From Datnioides undecimradiatus (Eukaryota; Chordata; Actinopteri; Lobotiformes; Datnioididae), in assembly GCA_008933995.1 (NCBI GenBank), contig WARS01000015.1, positions 10,298,861 to 10,362,860 of the forward strand: DNA of 64,000 nucleotides. Reading direction: 5' to 3'. The notes beneath the pieces were generated by a model, which was not told where the DNA came from, ran no database searches, and saw only the letters and a list, made by a program, of their open reading frames with translations. Position numbers and translations under genes: made by a program. Numbering within the stretch: position 1 is the first letter of the stretch; each line of letters opens with the position of its first letter. Positions 12,901-25,446 of this stretch are shown here, piece after piece.

Positions 12901-13216
12901 TTTTAAATGTGTGATCACTGACGCTGTGGGAGACCATGTACATTGCTACACATGCGCCTTTGTTTCAACCTTTCAGGGTTCACCCATACAAGAGGAGAAG
13001 AAGAAGAGAAAGCAACAAAATGTGATATTAAGTCCACAAGCAGGTATGTAATTTACTGTATATACTAATCCAAAGTTAACATTTAATTGATTTAAACATG
13101 GATTTATTTTAAATGTTTTGGAATCAGGTTTGACAATTGCATTCTGGTTTGTTTCAGGTAGTTTAGCCTGCCGAAATATGGGACGCTCTGGTCACAGGAA
13201 GAGCCCAGTGGAATGA
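3992..13216 (+). CDS. tut7: Terminal uridylyltransferase 7 (zinc finger CCHC 6)
   Basis: Twenty-eight coding exons: 3992-4418, 4699-4847, 5317-5433, 5581-5758, 5954-6042, 6425-6476, 6560-6629, 6735-6861, 6961-7080, 7202-7336, 7739-7916, 8342-9045, 9201-9351, 9685-9771, 9876-9976, 10213-10270, 10507-10610, 10696-10785, 10870-10983, 11310-11387, 11495-11672, 11929-11976, 12091-12182, 12261-12376, 12460-12659, 12794-12864, 12977-13043, 13158-13216. They sum to 3960 nt, an unbroken 1319-residue frame. TUT4/TUT7 enzymes add uridines to pre-let-7 and to mRNA 3' ends. Domains in order: a Gly/Gln-rich N terminus with a polyQ run; a C2H2 finger ([15 protein letters not shown]); an N-terminal nucleotidyltransferase with GSS but SDVNID where the catalytic acids should be, the family's inactive copy; an acidic linker; a CCHC knuckle ([14 protein letters not shown]); the active nucleotidyltransferase ([23 protein letters not shown]); and two CCHC knuckles ([30 protein letters not shown]). 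Wording in these blocks fits TUT7 better than TUT4. The start follows a good acceptor and has an ACCATGG context. Confidence 0.95.
4306..4328 (+). repeat. CAG repeat encoding polyglutamine in tut7
   Basis: A pure CAG run of about seven units in the first coding exon of tut7 encodes a polyQ tract between basic Arg/Ser segments. It is in frame, so length changes would alter only the glutamine count. Confidence 0.8.
12692..12713 (+). repeat. (GTT)n microsatellite followed by poly(T)
   Basis: Short trinucleotide run in the tut7 intron after the last CCHC exon (12460-12659). Confidence 0.8.
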
Positions 13217-14620
13217 GCAGCAGCCGGGTCTACACAAACCACGGGGTTCTACTCTTGTCTCTGCAGACAGCAACCCAAAGTCCAGAAACCCTTAAATCTC
13301 AATGGGACTGTTGGGCCAATGGGAGCCCGTTAAAAGCCAAAGCCAGGACGCCTTGACTTGAAGCCAATTAGGGCCTTTATATGTGTTCTTTTTCCCCCCT
13401 GAAGTGCTCCTCCTCAGAGGAGCTTTTTAAAGCTTTCATTTTAACAAGACAAGCCATTATACATGCACCTCATGTCCTTGTTTACCTACACTGCCAGTCA
13501 AGTTGTTTTTAAACTCATCACGTGTTAAGCAATGCTGTCGCAGATTCAGTGCTAATTCTCTTCAATTAGAAAACGTATGGCAGTGAGAAGTTTGTCACAT
13601 GACTAAAAGTAAATACAATGGGTCTTGAACACCATAATAACGGATCTTCTTTTCAGACAACATTGTGAAGATATTTCTTGATTTTTATCGGCTTGACAGG
13701 CCTCATGGTCACGTGCGACGGAGTGTTTGTGAACACTCGAGGCTCAAAAACAAATGGTAGTGGTATAGTACATTGTCTCCTACATCAAGACCAAAGCCAT
13801 TTCATATTAAACCTGAAACTCACTAATTTTATTTTTTTAAGGATGAATTTTCAATTGAGATTTAACCAAAATAATTACAAGATTGTTTGTTCAAAATCTT
13901 TTGAATGACAGCATACAATGAAGAATGGCCAGGATCTTTTTTTTTTTTTTTTTTTAAATCTAATTTCTTTTTAATTCCTGTTAAAAATCTGTCCTCTGCA
14001 CTGAGGTCCATCAGTCCGTCTCTCTTTAAGCCTTGAATGCAGCTCTAATTACGTGTGTCTGTGTGTCTCTGTGTTAGAGAAACCATCATGTAGGTATATA
14101 TCTATTGTTATTTTTCCCCAAGATCATGGTTTTACGTTTTGAGACTGCTGGTCTACACCTGTTAATGACATACACGCTGCCCCTCAGTTGCCTTTTAAAT
14201 GTGAACAGTACTCTTAAACCTTGCCCTGTATCTGTCTCCACACATGCTAGGAAGTGTCATAACCATGAAGCAAGAATTTGTCGAGAAAGTTGAGCAAAAA
14301 GGTTTTGGGGGGAAAAAAAATCATCAGCTGATTACGTACACTACTGCAAACACTGTTCACTTACTCTTAATTAAACTATAATTAACCTCAGTTAGCTCAG
14401 TCAAAAGAGAAATGTATTTATTTGCCACAAAGGCTTGATTTTGTTGTAATGGTGCCACAGATTGGTAGCTGCACTGTGAGGGTCCCTTCCCTTAAATTTT
14501 GTTGCTGCTAGTTAATGTCTCAAAGACCTGCTTATCATTATACTTCAAATATGGACTGTCTGGCTTTATTGTTGTCGTAATATGCCTGAATTTTATTAAA
14601 AAAAAAAAAAAAAAAAGAGT
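13217..14620 (+). other. tut7 3' untranslated region
   Basis: Non-coding sequence after the tut7 stop at 13214-13216. It contains a poly(T) run at about 13938-13955 and ends near an ATTAAA followed by a run of A (14598-14616). The ATTAAA may be the cleavage signal, or the A run may be a microsatellite. No other gene is visible. Confidence 0.45.
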
Positions 14621-16090
14621 TGATCTTGCTGTAATCAAATTTCTCATTTTAAATGAGCTTTGTTTTGATGTCAGCCCTACTGCATCTTTTGACTCAAACA
14701 AGAGATTTAGTTTATTAAAGAATGAGTAAGCAGGATATGGTGGTGGGTTTTTCGAAACAGACCATTCAGAATTCGTACATTCTCCCATGCTCAACAGAGA
14801 GAGAGCAAGACAGGTCTGCAGCTCTTTGTTAAACTACGACACAATGCAGAGGAGATAAGAGTCCAGCGGCTTGGAGATGACTTGTGATAAAACAACAACG
14901 TTCTTTGTTGTTGATGAAGTGATTAAAGTAGAAATCACACTGCTATTGTATGGAGATGGACAGTGTTAAAAACAACAAAAAAACTAAAACTAAGAATAAA
15001 ACAAAAATGAAGTGAAGGTAATACACAGCAGCATGGATGGGAACAGCAGCAAAAGACGAGACCGTGTGGAAAACCTGGCCCCCTTTATAGGTAGTTGCGG
15101 GTGATCGTTCCTGACGGTGTGGCGAAGGCGTATGTAGCGCAACGGTAGACTTCTCGTAATGTACCAAATACGGCAAAATGATGAAATACATCCAGAGGAA
15201 GGGCCTTTGCAGATTCAGCCGCAGCCTTACACTTCAGTTCAACAAATACATTGCAGATATTATTTGTGTGTACGAGGGTTTATTGTGTGTATGAGGTTTT
15301 ATTGTGTGTAATATTCGATTATTCGGTGATGGAGAGTAAAGTTAGTCCACCCTGCTCACTGCATTATGTGTGTTTTATTTTTACAAGAAGAGTTGTAATG
15401 ACACTAAACTAAATTAAATCAGGTTTGACCAGCAAAGGTGACTGATGTGATTAAAAGTGGTGGGAAAAGGGTGAAGGGCGTTATTCTTTTTTTCAAAATG
15501 ATAAATTATGTATGAAATTTAAATAATATGATCAAACTGTATTCCCACAGGATCACAGCTTACTTACTGATTAGTTTTAACCCGCTTGTGCCCAGATTTC
15601 TTTCAGAGTTCATTTTATCAGTTGAGTCCCTCTGAATCATGTATTTATTTTTTCCATTTTGTACTTGTTTTGAAGAAAATAGCATTTTTATGGCTGGCAA
15701 CAAGTACAACAAGTGTGCCAGTAGTCACACAGCTTGTCACTAGGTCAAATGTCACCTAACAATAATAGAGAAATAATAATTATAATAATAACAAAATAAT
15801 AATATAGTCATAATAAATAATAACAAAAAGGTGGAGCCTCAGGTTTCCCCCTGTACCTTTGTCTAAGTTGTCTACTAGCATATAAGTGGAAAAAGTTGCA
15901 TTAGTACCTTTTTTTTATTGTGAGTCGAAAATGACAGTGATACACTTTGGCAACAATTGTTGCCAGTGGGGCAAAACGGGTACTTCTGTAAAATAACAAG
16001 TTACACAACAGAAGCCTGATTGTCAGCGTTGTAGACTTTCATCCGTTAGCTCAATAGTTGTCGCGCCTGTCCATCATAGTTTCAGCCTAT
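14621..16090. other. Intergenic, AT-rich
   Basis: Between tut7 and isca1. It holds an AATAAT-rich low-complexity tract near 15765-15830. No coding exon is supported. Confidence 0.5.
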
Positions 16091-16176
16091 CAGTGAACGA
16101 TCTGTTCACTGAAGGGCGGGCCCTATTTTTTTTACACGCTTGCGCAGTTCAATGTTGTGATTTTAACTGTAGCAAC
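16091..16176 (+). promoter_or_regulatory. isca1: isca1 proximal promoter
   Basis: Immediately upstream of the isca1 ATG are a perfect inverted repeat (CAGTGAAC, 5-bp spacer, GTTCACTG, 16091-16111), a GC box (GGGCGGG, 16114-16120) and a TTGCGCA core at 16140-16146 resembling an NRF-1 half site. GC boxes plus NRF-1 sites are usual for nuclear genes of mitochondrial proteins. The motifs are seen; their function is inferred. Confidence 0.5.
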
Positions 16177-19100
16177 ATGTCTGCCTCCATGGTGCGAGCG
16201 ACCGTCCGAGCGGTCAGCAAAAGAAAGATATTGCCTACAAGAGCTGCACTGACACTTGTAAGTTATAAACTAAGGTTACTATTTCAAAAAGAATACTTTT
16301 ATTTCTGCTCAGTATGTGTTAATTGAGAAACTGTGACATCAACACCGGCTGTTATGTAGCGGTAATGTTACGTGAGCCAAAGTTAGCTAAGCTAACGTTA
16401 GCTAACCAACTGTGACTTGAATGTTGCACGCAGTACAACTCAGTAATGGAGTGTTCCGGTTACTGTATAGTTGTCATCGTGCATATGATCGTATAATAGT
16501 TGATTTACCTTTTTCCCGATTATATAAACATTGCGTTCGTTAGTTTCGCTACGGGCTGAACTAGTTAGACGCTAATGTGTCAAGGAAGGCTGCTGAACTA
16601 AGCTGGAGTTTGGTGATGTGCCATCAACTGTTCTGCCCCTCAATATCCACACTAATGACGAGTGACGCACAACGTCAAGGTAACTCTGTGAATTGTGTAA
16701 ACAATACCCAAGGTTAACAAGGTTTAAAATACAAGGTTTGGTGATTGTAAATGTGTAATGTAACTGTGTAATGTGTAGTATGTTGACATCAGTATCTAAA
16801 AGCCTGAAGTAATCAATAGATGGGTGGTGCTGTCTGTTTGGGCCAGCGCTGTATACTCTATACATACATATAAATAATAAATGAGTGGAGAAACATCATG
16901 TACACAAATGCTACAGGACACAAGGGCTCACTGTGGTCGAAATGAGGATGAAAACAATGTGAAGCATATGCTGTGGCCTTAGCTGCCTGATCTCAACTCA
17001 GTTGTAGACCTGATTATGGGTATGTGATGGCCTAGCAGCTTACTATTATACTTTGTTTTTTGTTTGATTTTTCAGCCATCTTCATTTGTGACACCGACAC
17101 ATTGGCTAAATGAATAACCCTCTCAGTGTCTCAGTGTAGCAAATTGTCACAGCAGAGTCGTGGGTTCTTCTAGGTAGGATGAAAATTGTTCACATGGTAA
17201 ATATCAGCCCGACAGGCTCCAGTAACAGTGCTGTTGCAAGATAATGGGTGTAGTGGTTTGAGCTGATAAAGGTAGAAAGTTGAAGTAAAGATGAAGCAGT
17301 AGGATATCTCTTAACTCTGAGACGGCTGCAGATGATACATCCTGAAAGTGTTTTGCTGTTCTCTTCACCTCCTAGGGACTAAGGACATCGCTAAACATTA
17401 ATGTTACCAAAAGATGCATCAAATATGATAGAATTTTACTGTAATAAATGAGAATAACTTTACTGGGTGCGTAGTCATCATAGCTTTTAAAATAGTATTT
17501 AAGATGAAATTTAAGATTTGAAATGTAGAAAGATATTTTAAGATTAAAAGAAAGAATTTGAAATCATCTGTTAATAAATAATTTTTACACAGATCTTCAA
17601 GTTCATTTTAGACATTACAATTACACGTAACGCTATGTAGTTATGAAACAACTCCAGGCCGTGACACAGTTGGGATGTACAGTACATTTGGCATCAGGAG
17701 CACAGTTGCACACGTACAGATGACCACAGCGGCTTTAAGGGATTAGCAGCCTGTGGCTAATGTAGTTCACCTGCATCTCTCAAATCCCTCCAGGTGAGAG
17801 CCCAAACACTGAGACCCATTTTCTCTGCACCTGTATCCACTGAATTAAAACCAGAACAACAGGGAGGCAAGTTAGTTCATTATACTGTAGCCCATGAGAC
17901 AGAAACATCCTCACGATGGGGAGGAAAGTATCAAAACAGGCATAGAAACTCAAACCAGCCCCATAGTCTGCATCTTGAATTACAATTTTTCTGCATGGCA
18001 AGTTTGAACCAGTCGCGGTCTTGCCAAAATACACTCGACCTGACTCCAATGGGTATTGTTGCTGTGAGTATTAACCTTTTATCTTCTGTTGTCTTTTCTG
18101 TAGACGCCATCTGCTGTGAACAAGATCAGACTATTGTTGCAGGACAAGCCGGAATATGTGAGTAATTGATATGGCCAATATTCACTGCAGCATCCCATCA
18201 AACAGACAGTGCTTCTCTGTTTTAAAGTCAGTGGGGTGCTCTGTTGTTTTAAAAGTTGCATTTTCAAAGCTTTGGGTTGTTTTCATCAAAAGGATTTATG
18301 CTTCTCTGCTCTGGGTCACTGGAAAATAACGTTTATGAATGTTAACAACATTTTTGTTGGAGCATGTAATGGGAAACAATAAAGCCACACACCTTTTCCT
18401 TTTTTTTGTTAAAGACACAACACTTTTTACAGGCTGAAACATTCACACTAAACCTTTCCAGCTCTGTTTCATCATAAAACAAACAGCAGTATGTAATGTG
18501 GCAGCAGCGGAGCAAACATTTGCATTCAATCTCCCTTTTAACTCAGTATATTGTATATAAAATTGCAAAATTGATTGAAAACAGTGATGGGTAAAGGGTA
18601 AGCTACTCAACAGTAATATCTGTTTGTCTCTTTCTAGATCGGTTTGAAGGTTGGAGTGAGAACACGTGGCTGTAATGGACTGACGTACACACTGGACTAC
18701 ACCAAGGAGAGAGACAAATCTGATGAGGAAGTCCTGCAGGATGGTAAGCTACATCTAACTTCTGGCATCATGTAATCTAAAATACTTTGATTATTTAGGG
18801 TATGAAGACAGGCAGAGGAATGATCAAACACATCAAATACATTTTTAAACTTTTTTGTGGTGATAAACTGCTTCTATTGCTGTCTGCCACACAAACTTTT
18901 TTTATACTACCACTAGGAGGTGGTAAAGTTACATTTTAACATTTACAAATAGTAACTTTAATCAAAATGTATGCTTAGTATAAGGGCATTAAGAGTTATA
19001 ACTTGGTACAGGTGACATCCGTCCTGCAACTGTTTTGCAGGTGTGAGGGTGTTCATAGAGAAGAAGGCTCAGCTGACCCTGCTAGGAACTGAGATGGACT

Positions 19101-19189
19101 ATGTGGAGTCAAAGCTCTCCAGTGAATTTGTCTTCAACAATCCCAACATCAAGGGAACATGTGGCTGTGGAGAGAGCTTCAACCTGTGA
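16177..19189 (+). CDS. isca1: Iron-sulfur cluster assembly 1 homolog, mitochondrial
   Basis: Four coding exons, 16177-16257, 18104-18157, 18638-18743 and 19041-19189, give 129 residues, the same length as human ISCA1. ISCA1 is an A-type Fe-S protein that works with ISCA2 and IBA57 to build mitochondrial 4Fe-4S clusters. The N terminus (MSASMVRATVRAVSKRK) is basic and Ser/Ala-rich, as in a mitochondrial presequence. The three cluster-ligand cysteines are present: Cys57 in RTRGCNGL, and Cys121 and Cys123 in GTCGCGESF. All splice sites are GT-AG and all phases agree. Intron 1 is long (1.8 kb). The position directly after tut7 matches the human 9q21.33 arrangement. Confidence 0.96.
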
Positions 19190-20115
19190 GCATCATGGAG
19201 CCTCTGTCCTCCCCACAACCTCTTACTGCTCCAAACCCTGTCCCACCCCTAAAGACTGAGAGACCGAATGTTGACGAGGAAGTTGGACAAGAGGAAATCT
19301 CTGTGACGTGAACGTGCCTACGTTCCTACCACTGCTCTTCCTGCAGACCACTCGCATACGCACACTTGTCCCAAGTATATTCATGCTTAGAGGATGGCTT
19401 TAATACAATCAGTGTAGTCAAAGCCATCTCCATCTCAGCTCATTGATTTTAGGTTCGGATGCTTCTGATGTTAACATTGTCTTTTTTTATTTGAGACTCT
19501 ACATCCAAAAAAAACCCTTTAGTGTTGTTTTTTTTTTATTCAGTGACTGGCTGCCATCATACACATACGCACAATACTCTCACTCAAATGTCTCCATGGC
19601 TCGCATGCAGGAGGAAATTGTATGACTTGACCAAGAACATGCTCACTGATGCTGAGAGTCGATCATGTTTAAGTTGGTAAAGCTAAGAAGCGTGATGCTA
19701 CTAAGTATTGAAGTTTGACTCTGTGCTTCAAAATTCATAGATCGACATGGTCGACATCAGCGATTCAATAAAAACACTGTTAGACAGTGTGCTATCATCC
19801 AGTGTCATGTACCAGTAGTATGCGAAAGTGGAAGAGTTTGATGGTCTTGAAACTGCTTTATTAGTTTGTATAAGTATATATTTATCGTTGTGTGTAAATA
19901 AAACGATTGTAAATCTCCCTTGAACCACACAAACGCACAAAAAAACATGCACCAAACATGTATCCCTCACATAAGAGTACATGAGGTTAATGTTGGATTC
20001 TTTTTTTTTTTTTTGCTTGATAAAAGCCAGGACTTTGTATAGTGTGCTCTTAAGATTTGTATCTTGTGCAATATGTCTGTGTACATATGAAATAATAAAT
20101 GCCTGTATCCGGTCA
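19190..20115 (+). other. isca1 3' untranslated region
   Basis: Non-coding tail after the isca1 stop. A canonical AATAAA at 20094-20099 is the likely polyadenylation signal. A poly(T) tract lies at about 20002-20014. Confidence 0.6.
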
Positions 20116-20465
20116 TTTCAAACTGTGTAGACTGTGTTTATGTTCACCAGCGTGACTATAGGAGTTGTGTCAGCATGATAACAAATAACAGATTTAGAAC
20201 AGTTGTCATGGAGATGGCTCAGTTGTCATTTGAAATTTTATCTCAGTTGTCGGAATCAGGGAATCCCGTGTCTCTGTTACATGTCAACGTCCATGTTTCT
20301 GCAGCAGGTCCATTGAATGTCTTCACTTTTCTGCTGATTTGACTGTATTCAGGCAGAGGGAGAAGGAGGTGCAGTCATTTTGAAAGACTTATTTTAATTC
20401 TATTTTATGTTAACCTCATCAAAGTAACAGGTGGACACTGCTTCATTTTTAAGGTCTTTGGGGTC
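20116..20465. other. Short intergenic gap / putative 5' region of the next gene
   Basis: About 350 bp between the isca1 poly(A) signal and the first ATG of the next gene model. No GC-rich promoter or TATA box stands out. Confidence 0.3.
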
Positions 20466-20617
20466 ATGGACACTCAAAACAAAGGAGATTCTGACAGCAG
20501 AGAGTCTTTGGGTCTTAAGGTATAAAAACAACTATTTAACAAGAGTTTTTGTCAGAAGAAACATTGTAGCCTGTAATTGGTTGTTTGTGAATGTTAATGT
20601 GTGAATGTATGTATGTA

Positions 20618-20669
<52 letters not shown>

Positions 20670-21280
20670 TGCATATATATATAAAATATGTATATTTTTC
20701 AGATCACATATACATACACACACACACACACACCAAAGCAAATAAAACATGTTGGCCCCCTGTTTCTGGTAAAACTCCCCCTTTGCAATATGTCTCAGAT
20801 TTCAGAGTTCTTAAAGGCTTTGGCTGACAGGAAACCAGCACCATGTGACAGGACCTGCATACACCTCCAATACATCAGTGACAACCTCTCCCTCCTGGGG
20901 AACAAAGAAACAGGCACTTCTAACACTCAGGAGTCCTTTAGATCCAGAGCCGCCCTTCCTGAAAACATCTGCCAGTTGTCCAAATGTCAGTTTATGAGGC
21001 GAGATCACCTGAGTGAAAGTCTTCCTGCCCCGATCACTTCCTCATCTCAGGAGGGACAACTGCAGCCTAGCATGCGAGCCCCAAATCTTGTTGCTCTTGC
21101 ACACCTGGTAGGAAAGTCTGCGATGCTGCCCCCAGCCTCCATCTCCTCCGTTAGAGAACAGCTTAAAAAGCATGAGATACATCCACACATCCTGGGTGTG
21201 CAGGCGTGGAACAGACTGCAGTCCTGTGAATCACTGCAGAACCTGCAGAACAGTTTCCCCAAACAGGTCAATACACAGTA

Positions 21281-21316
<36 letters not shown>

Positions 21317-22042
21317 CCATTATTTCTCTTCTTTCACACAGCAGGGCTAGAGAGACAGCTATCATTTTACATTAAGCCACATACTGTAACAGAGTATTGT
21401 TAAAATTAAGATATTACACCATTAATTAGTTAATTACCATTAATTACACCATTAATTAATTGGCATTTTGGTGCTGTATAGGATTTACAAGTTGTACCTA
21501 ATGACTTTATAAATCACTAAGTAATGCATTAATGCTATCTAGACAACTGAAATTTTAGGTACATTTATATAATAAAACATAAAAATAATGACACCAACAG
21601 CTCGCCACAGAATTCATTTGAGAGTGACTGTCAGTCCTGCTGAAGTGGCCTTTAATGACACACTCGCTGCATGGGGGCCTGTTTCATAACTGACCCAGTG
21701 CTCTGACATGTAGTCAGCCACATAGGACACAGGTGAAGGAGGTTATTTACTGGACCCTGGAAACACTGATTTGTGGTTATTTCAACTTCTTTGTTTCTTT
21801 TTTCTTTTTGTGAATGCTTTGTGTCTAAAACCATGAGGCATCAATACAATGTGGTGGTTTGGTACGTAGTCAGATCACCAGTGGGTCCTTCACTGATTGC
21901 TGTGATTACTGATCCTCATCCAGGGCCAGCCAATGTATGGTTCTTTGAGGACCTGACGAATCTGCGGAGGAAGCTGTTTTTAGGTGCTTCCAAGAAATTT
22001 GGACTCCCGAGGTGCTCTTTGAAATCTACTCAGCACAACTAG
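20466..22042 (+). CDS. Uncharacterised small protein gene beside isca1
   Basis: I do not recognise this family. Exon 1, 20466-20519, encodes MDTQNKGDSDSRESLGLK and ends at an AAG|GTATAA donor in phase 0. Exon 2 begins at 20739 after a CA-rich tract and an acceptor. It continues the same frame for 180 codons to a stop at 21279-21281, giving 198 residues if translation ends there. The product is hydrophilic, with no membrane span or signal peptide. The most ordered part is near the end of exon 2 (VALAHLVGKSAMLPP, EQLKKHEIHPHILGVQAWN, SCESLQNLQ), which looks helical. A possible third exon, 21874-22042, encodes VWFFEDLTNLRRKLF and a stop. Phase 2 joining works with the donor after 21277, but that acceptor has a poor pyrimidine tract. 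Human C9orf153 sits next to ISCA1, so it is a positional candidate orthologue; I have not compared the sequences. The long open exon plus phase match make a real gene likely. Confidence 0.55.
20600..20738. repeat. Compound (GT)n(AT)n(AC)n microsatellite, then (CA)n at an acceptor
   Basis: Alternating purine-pyrimidine DNA of about 90 bp, GTAT/GT then AT then AC, is followed by a second CA run at about 20716-20733. That run ends directly at the exon 2 acceptor (CACCAAAG, 20731-20738) of the unidentified gene. The AT core between GT and AC arms can fold back on itself. Confidence 0.85.
21283..21315. repeat. (CA)n microsatellite
   Basis: About 16 CA units begin two bases after the stop codon ending exon 2 of the unidentified gene. 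Confidence 0.9.
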
Positions 22043-23575
22043 CCAGCTTCCACAGCAGAGGAAAGTCAGAGGCACTGACAAACATAAAATCCAACAGAAA
22101 ACAGCAAAGAAGCAGTTTGTTTTTCCTTTTTTTCACATTTGGTTGCATCAGAGTGAAACTTAGACAAGATGACCTCATTTAAGGTGCCATATGTTTAAAT
22201 ATTAGAAGGGATTCAGAAGGTTTCTGAAAATGCTTTAGATCAAACACATTTAAAGGAGCAGCAACTTTATACACATTTCCTACTGTCTCACTATATGCCC
22301 ATAAAGCAAATGAAAGTTATTTCCTGTTGCTGTGATCCATTAAGAAGCAGTCAGTTTGCAACTAGAAAGTCTGTAACATCCAATGACTTTTCAAAATCCT
22401 GTGATTTCTTTCCCTTTTTCTTTTTTAATCACAAAAGTAAAAAGGCAAAACTGTAACAAAAGTATTCAGAAGCCCTCGACACATCTGATCACAAGATGTC
22501 TGATTTGTTAAAACACTGTACCTAGTAGAGGCGTAATGCTTCTAAAATTATAAAGTAAACAAATAGTAAATTAAAGTATAATAAATAGTTTTTTATTAAT
22601 TTGATCTCCAGAAAACAACATCAAATCAATTTAACACGTTTGGTCTAGAGGATCATTTGTAACACTGAATTAAAAAAAAAACCCCAACCAGACGTCACCT
22701 TTGTGTTGAAACAATTTTATGTGTCAAGCTGTGCTGTCAGAAAGGTTTGAATTGTAATTACAGCTTTAAAAACTGGAAGTGGAGGGAGATCAAGCTGCAC
22801 TGTCACCACGACCCCCGGCTGCCTCCATGATTTATTCATTTTCATTGTGGTTTACCTGTACCTGCCACAGTCATTATGCTTTCCCTGTTTTTATAATAAA
22901 TCAACTGTTTTGAATCTTGTGGAAGAAAATGTGGAAGAATAAATTTCAGCTTTGGTTAATTTATAATTTTTCCAGACGTCCGAATGTCAATTACAAGACC
23001 TGGATGACAAAAAAATAAAACAACATCCAGCCGCAATCATTTCACAGACAAATCAGACTGCGTAATTACAGGTGATGATGCTTCTACCCCCCTCAACATT
23101 ACCCTTGGCTCCACCCAAACACAGCCTCCCCTCCCTTCCCCTGCCCATTTATGGTGGTCTATAACAGTGCTTTCATCTCAGACGTGTGTGGAGACCAGAA
23201 CAGCAGCTCATCACTGGCGGACACTAAAGGGCTACAGGAGACGAAGGCTGCTGAAGCAAAAAGGCACAGGTCAGATGAGCTTATTTTGCAGAGAAAAAGC
23301 TTATTTTGTACACTCATATATTTAATAAGGCTTTGTTTGATATCAGAAATTCTACTGAGCAGGAAAAATGCTAAATTATGCTCATATTGCAATAGTAGAA
23401 TTTAATCTTTTGCTTTATGCTTCGAAATTGTTATTTGTGTCACAATGTGACACAAATAATAAAAATAGATAGAAATAGAGGTCAAGTGAAACCCTGCAGT
23501 CATATTAATTAAGTTACTAATTTTCAATATATTGAACATGTGCCACAGAAACAGTGCTGGCTTTGATTTGTGAAG
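22043..23575. other. Intergenic / kisspeptin receptor upstream region
   Basis: AT-rich sequence without a supportable exon. Near 23090-23150 there is a C-rich stretch just before TTTATGG, which could be part of the receptor promoter or 5' UTR. Confidence 0.35.
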
Positions 23576-25400
23576 ATGACAGTGGCCAAAGCAGCCAATC
23601 ACGGTCCAGACTGTGGGTCTGTTTGCAACGAGTCAACAGCTGTGGGGCACCAGGGGCCACCAATGTTGGTCGACGCCTGGCTTGTCCCCACTTTCTTCGG
23701 CCTCATCATGCTGGTTGGCCTGGTTGGGAACTCGCTGGTGATCCACGTGGTCACCAAGCACCAGCAGATGAAGACCGTCACCAACTTTTACATAGGTGAC
23801 TAATCTCAAGATCAGCACTCAGCACTTTTTTTGGTATCTCAGAAATGTGATTTCCACCTGCACAACTTGATAGTAGGAAATGTGGAACAGAAAGGAAATT
23901 ATTCTCTGCTGGACAAAATGTACTATATCAAATTAAAGGCACCCTTTTGAGTTTTCCTGTAAACAAACAAAAGTTATGTTATTTTCTTAAAGAAAAAATT
24001 AGTTAGTGTTTTCAGTTGTTCACAGTTCTGGAGTAAAAAGAACATTTTCATCATGGATTATTAGGATAAATAGGATGCCATTATGGAGGCTATAGTTGAC
24101 AAAATGCAGTTGCATGTACCATAATTACTCTCAGATTTAAGAGACCAGCTAGGGCTAGTGACCCACATCAAACACATCTAACCACCAAGTGCATGCTAAA
24201 TGCTTAAATGTTCATGGTGGATCCCCCGGGTTTTGCTTCTTCTTTTACTAATAAAGTTACAACTTCAGTGAGGTGTTTGATGTTTCATCCTAGTCACAGT
24301 TGTGACTGCCGAGCATTAACCAGCTCAAAAGGTTTTGAAAACCTCAAGTGGGAAAAAGAGGTTGAGTGGAGAGATTGTATTTTGCTTTGAGTATGAATGA
24401 CCAATGAGTTTGAACTTAGAGCAGATTGAGGAGCACGTTATCAGTGCTTAAGTCTCACAGAATGACACCCAGACAAGTAAATGAACATCATCAACCACTG
24501 TGTGTTGCCTGGCATTGTTGTGTTGTCTGTGTGAATGTTTGCCTGCTTTAATGCGTGTTTTGTGGGCTGTAGCAGCTGGTGAGTCTATTTTAATTCTACA
24601 CCACTTTGTTGTCTCTCTTTCTTTTAAAGTGGAAGGTTATTTCATTTATGAAGCTTTAAGGAACCGTTTGTGTTCACTGAGGTTATTTAAGATACTTGTT
24701 CACAGTCAGTGTTTACTTACAGAAGATGGAGGTCAGCATGCGCCCAGTCTGGAGTTGCCCTGTTTTCAGAAATCACTCACCTTGATCTCTTCCAGTGAAC
24801 CTGGCTACGACCGATATCTTGTTCCTGGTCTGCTGTGTGCCCTTCACTGCCACACTGTATCCACTGCCAAGCTGGATCTTTGGAGAGTTTATGTGCCGAC
24901 TCGTGAACTACCTTCAGCAAGTGAGACACACATATAATCACACAATCAAACAAGGCTGGTGCTGCTTGTAAAATGACAATGCTAACACTATTACAAATGG
25001 CACTGTAAGGCAGGCTACGCAGTCAATGTTAAGATGGTAATCGTTTCTATACATGGCTCTAGTCAAACACATGCTGTAATACTGCAATAATAAAAATTAA
25101 AAGTCACCTTTGCACGTTATAGTGCAAAGTGCTCCACAGAGAAGATGATTAAATTAGAATAATAATATCAACACTTAAAACGGACTTATTTAACAATATA
25201 TAATATGTAATCCACTAAGAATATTATTGAAAATTTGCCACAAGGATTAATGTGATAACCAGCAGAAGATGAAATGACATGTTATAAGCTCTGAACTGTT
25301 ATTATGTATACTGTTGGTACATTAAAACAAACAACTTAGACTGAGAGAGAAAGAAAAGCATCTCTTCCTTCTTTGGAGGCGTAGTTGAATGTGCCAAACA

Positions 25401-25446
<46 letters not shown>

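Noticed and set aside
16040..16075. tRNA A-box-like GTTAGCTCAATAGTTG
   Set aside because: No B box (GGTTCGANNC) at the proper distance and no cloverleaf can be drawn.
17794..18165. 123-codon frame overlapping isca1 exon 2
   Set aside because: It runs through intron 1 into exon 2 in the wrong frame; the real isca1 frame and splice sites are clear.
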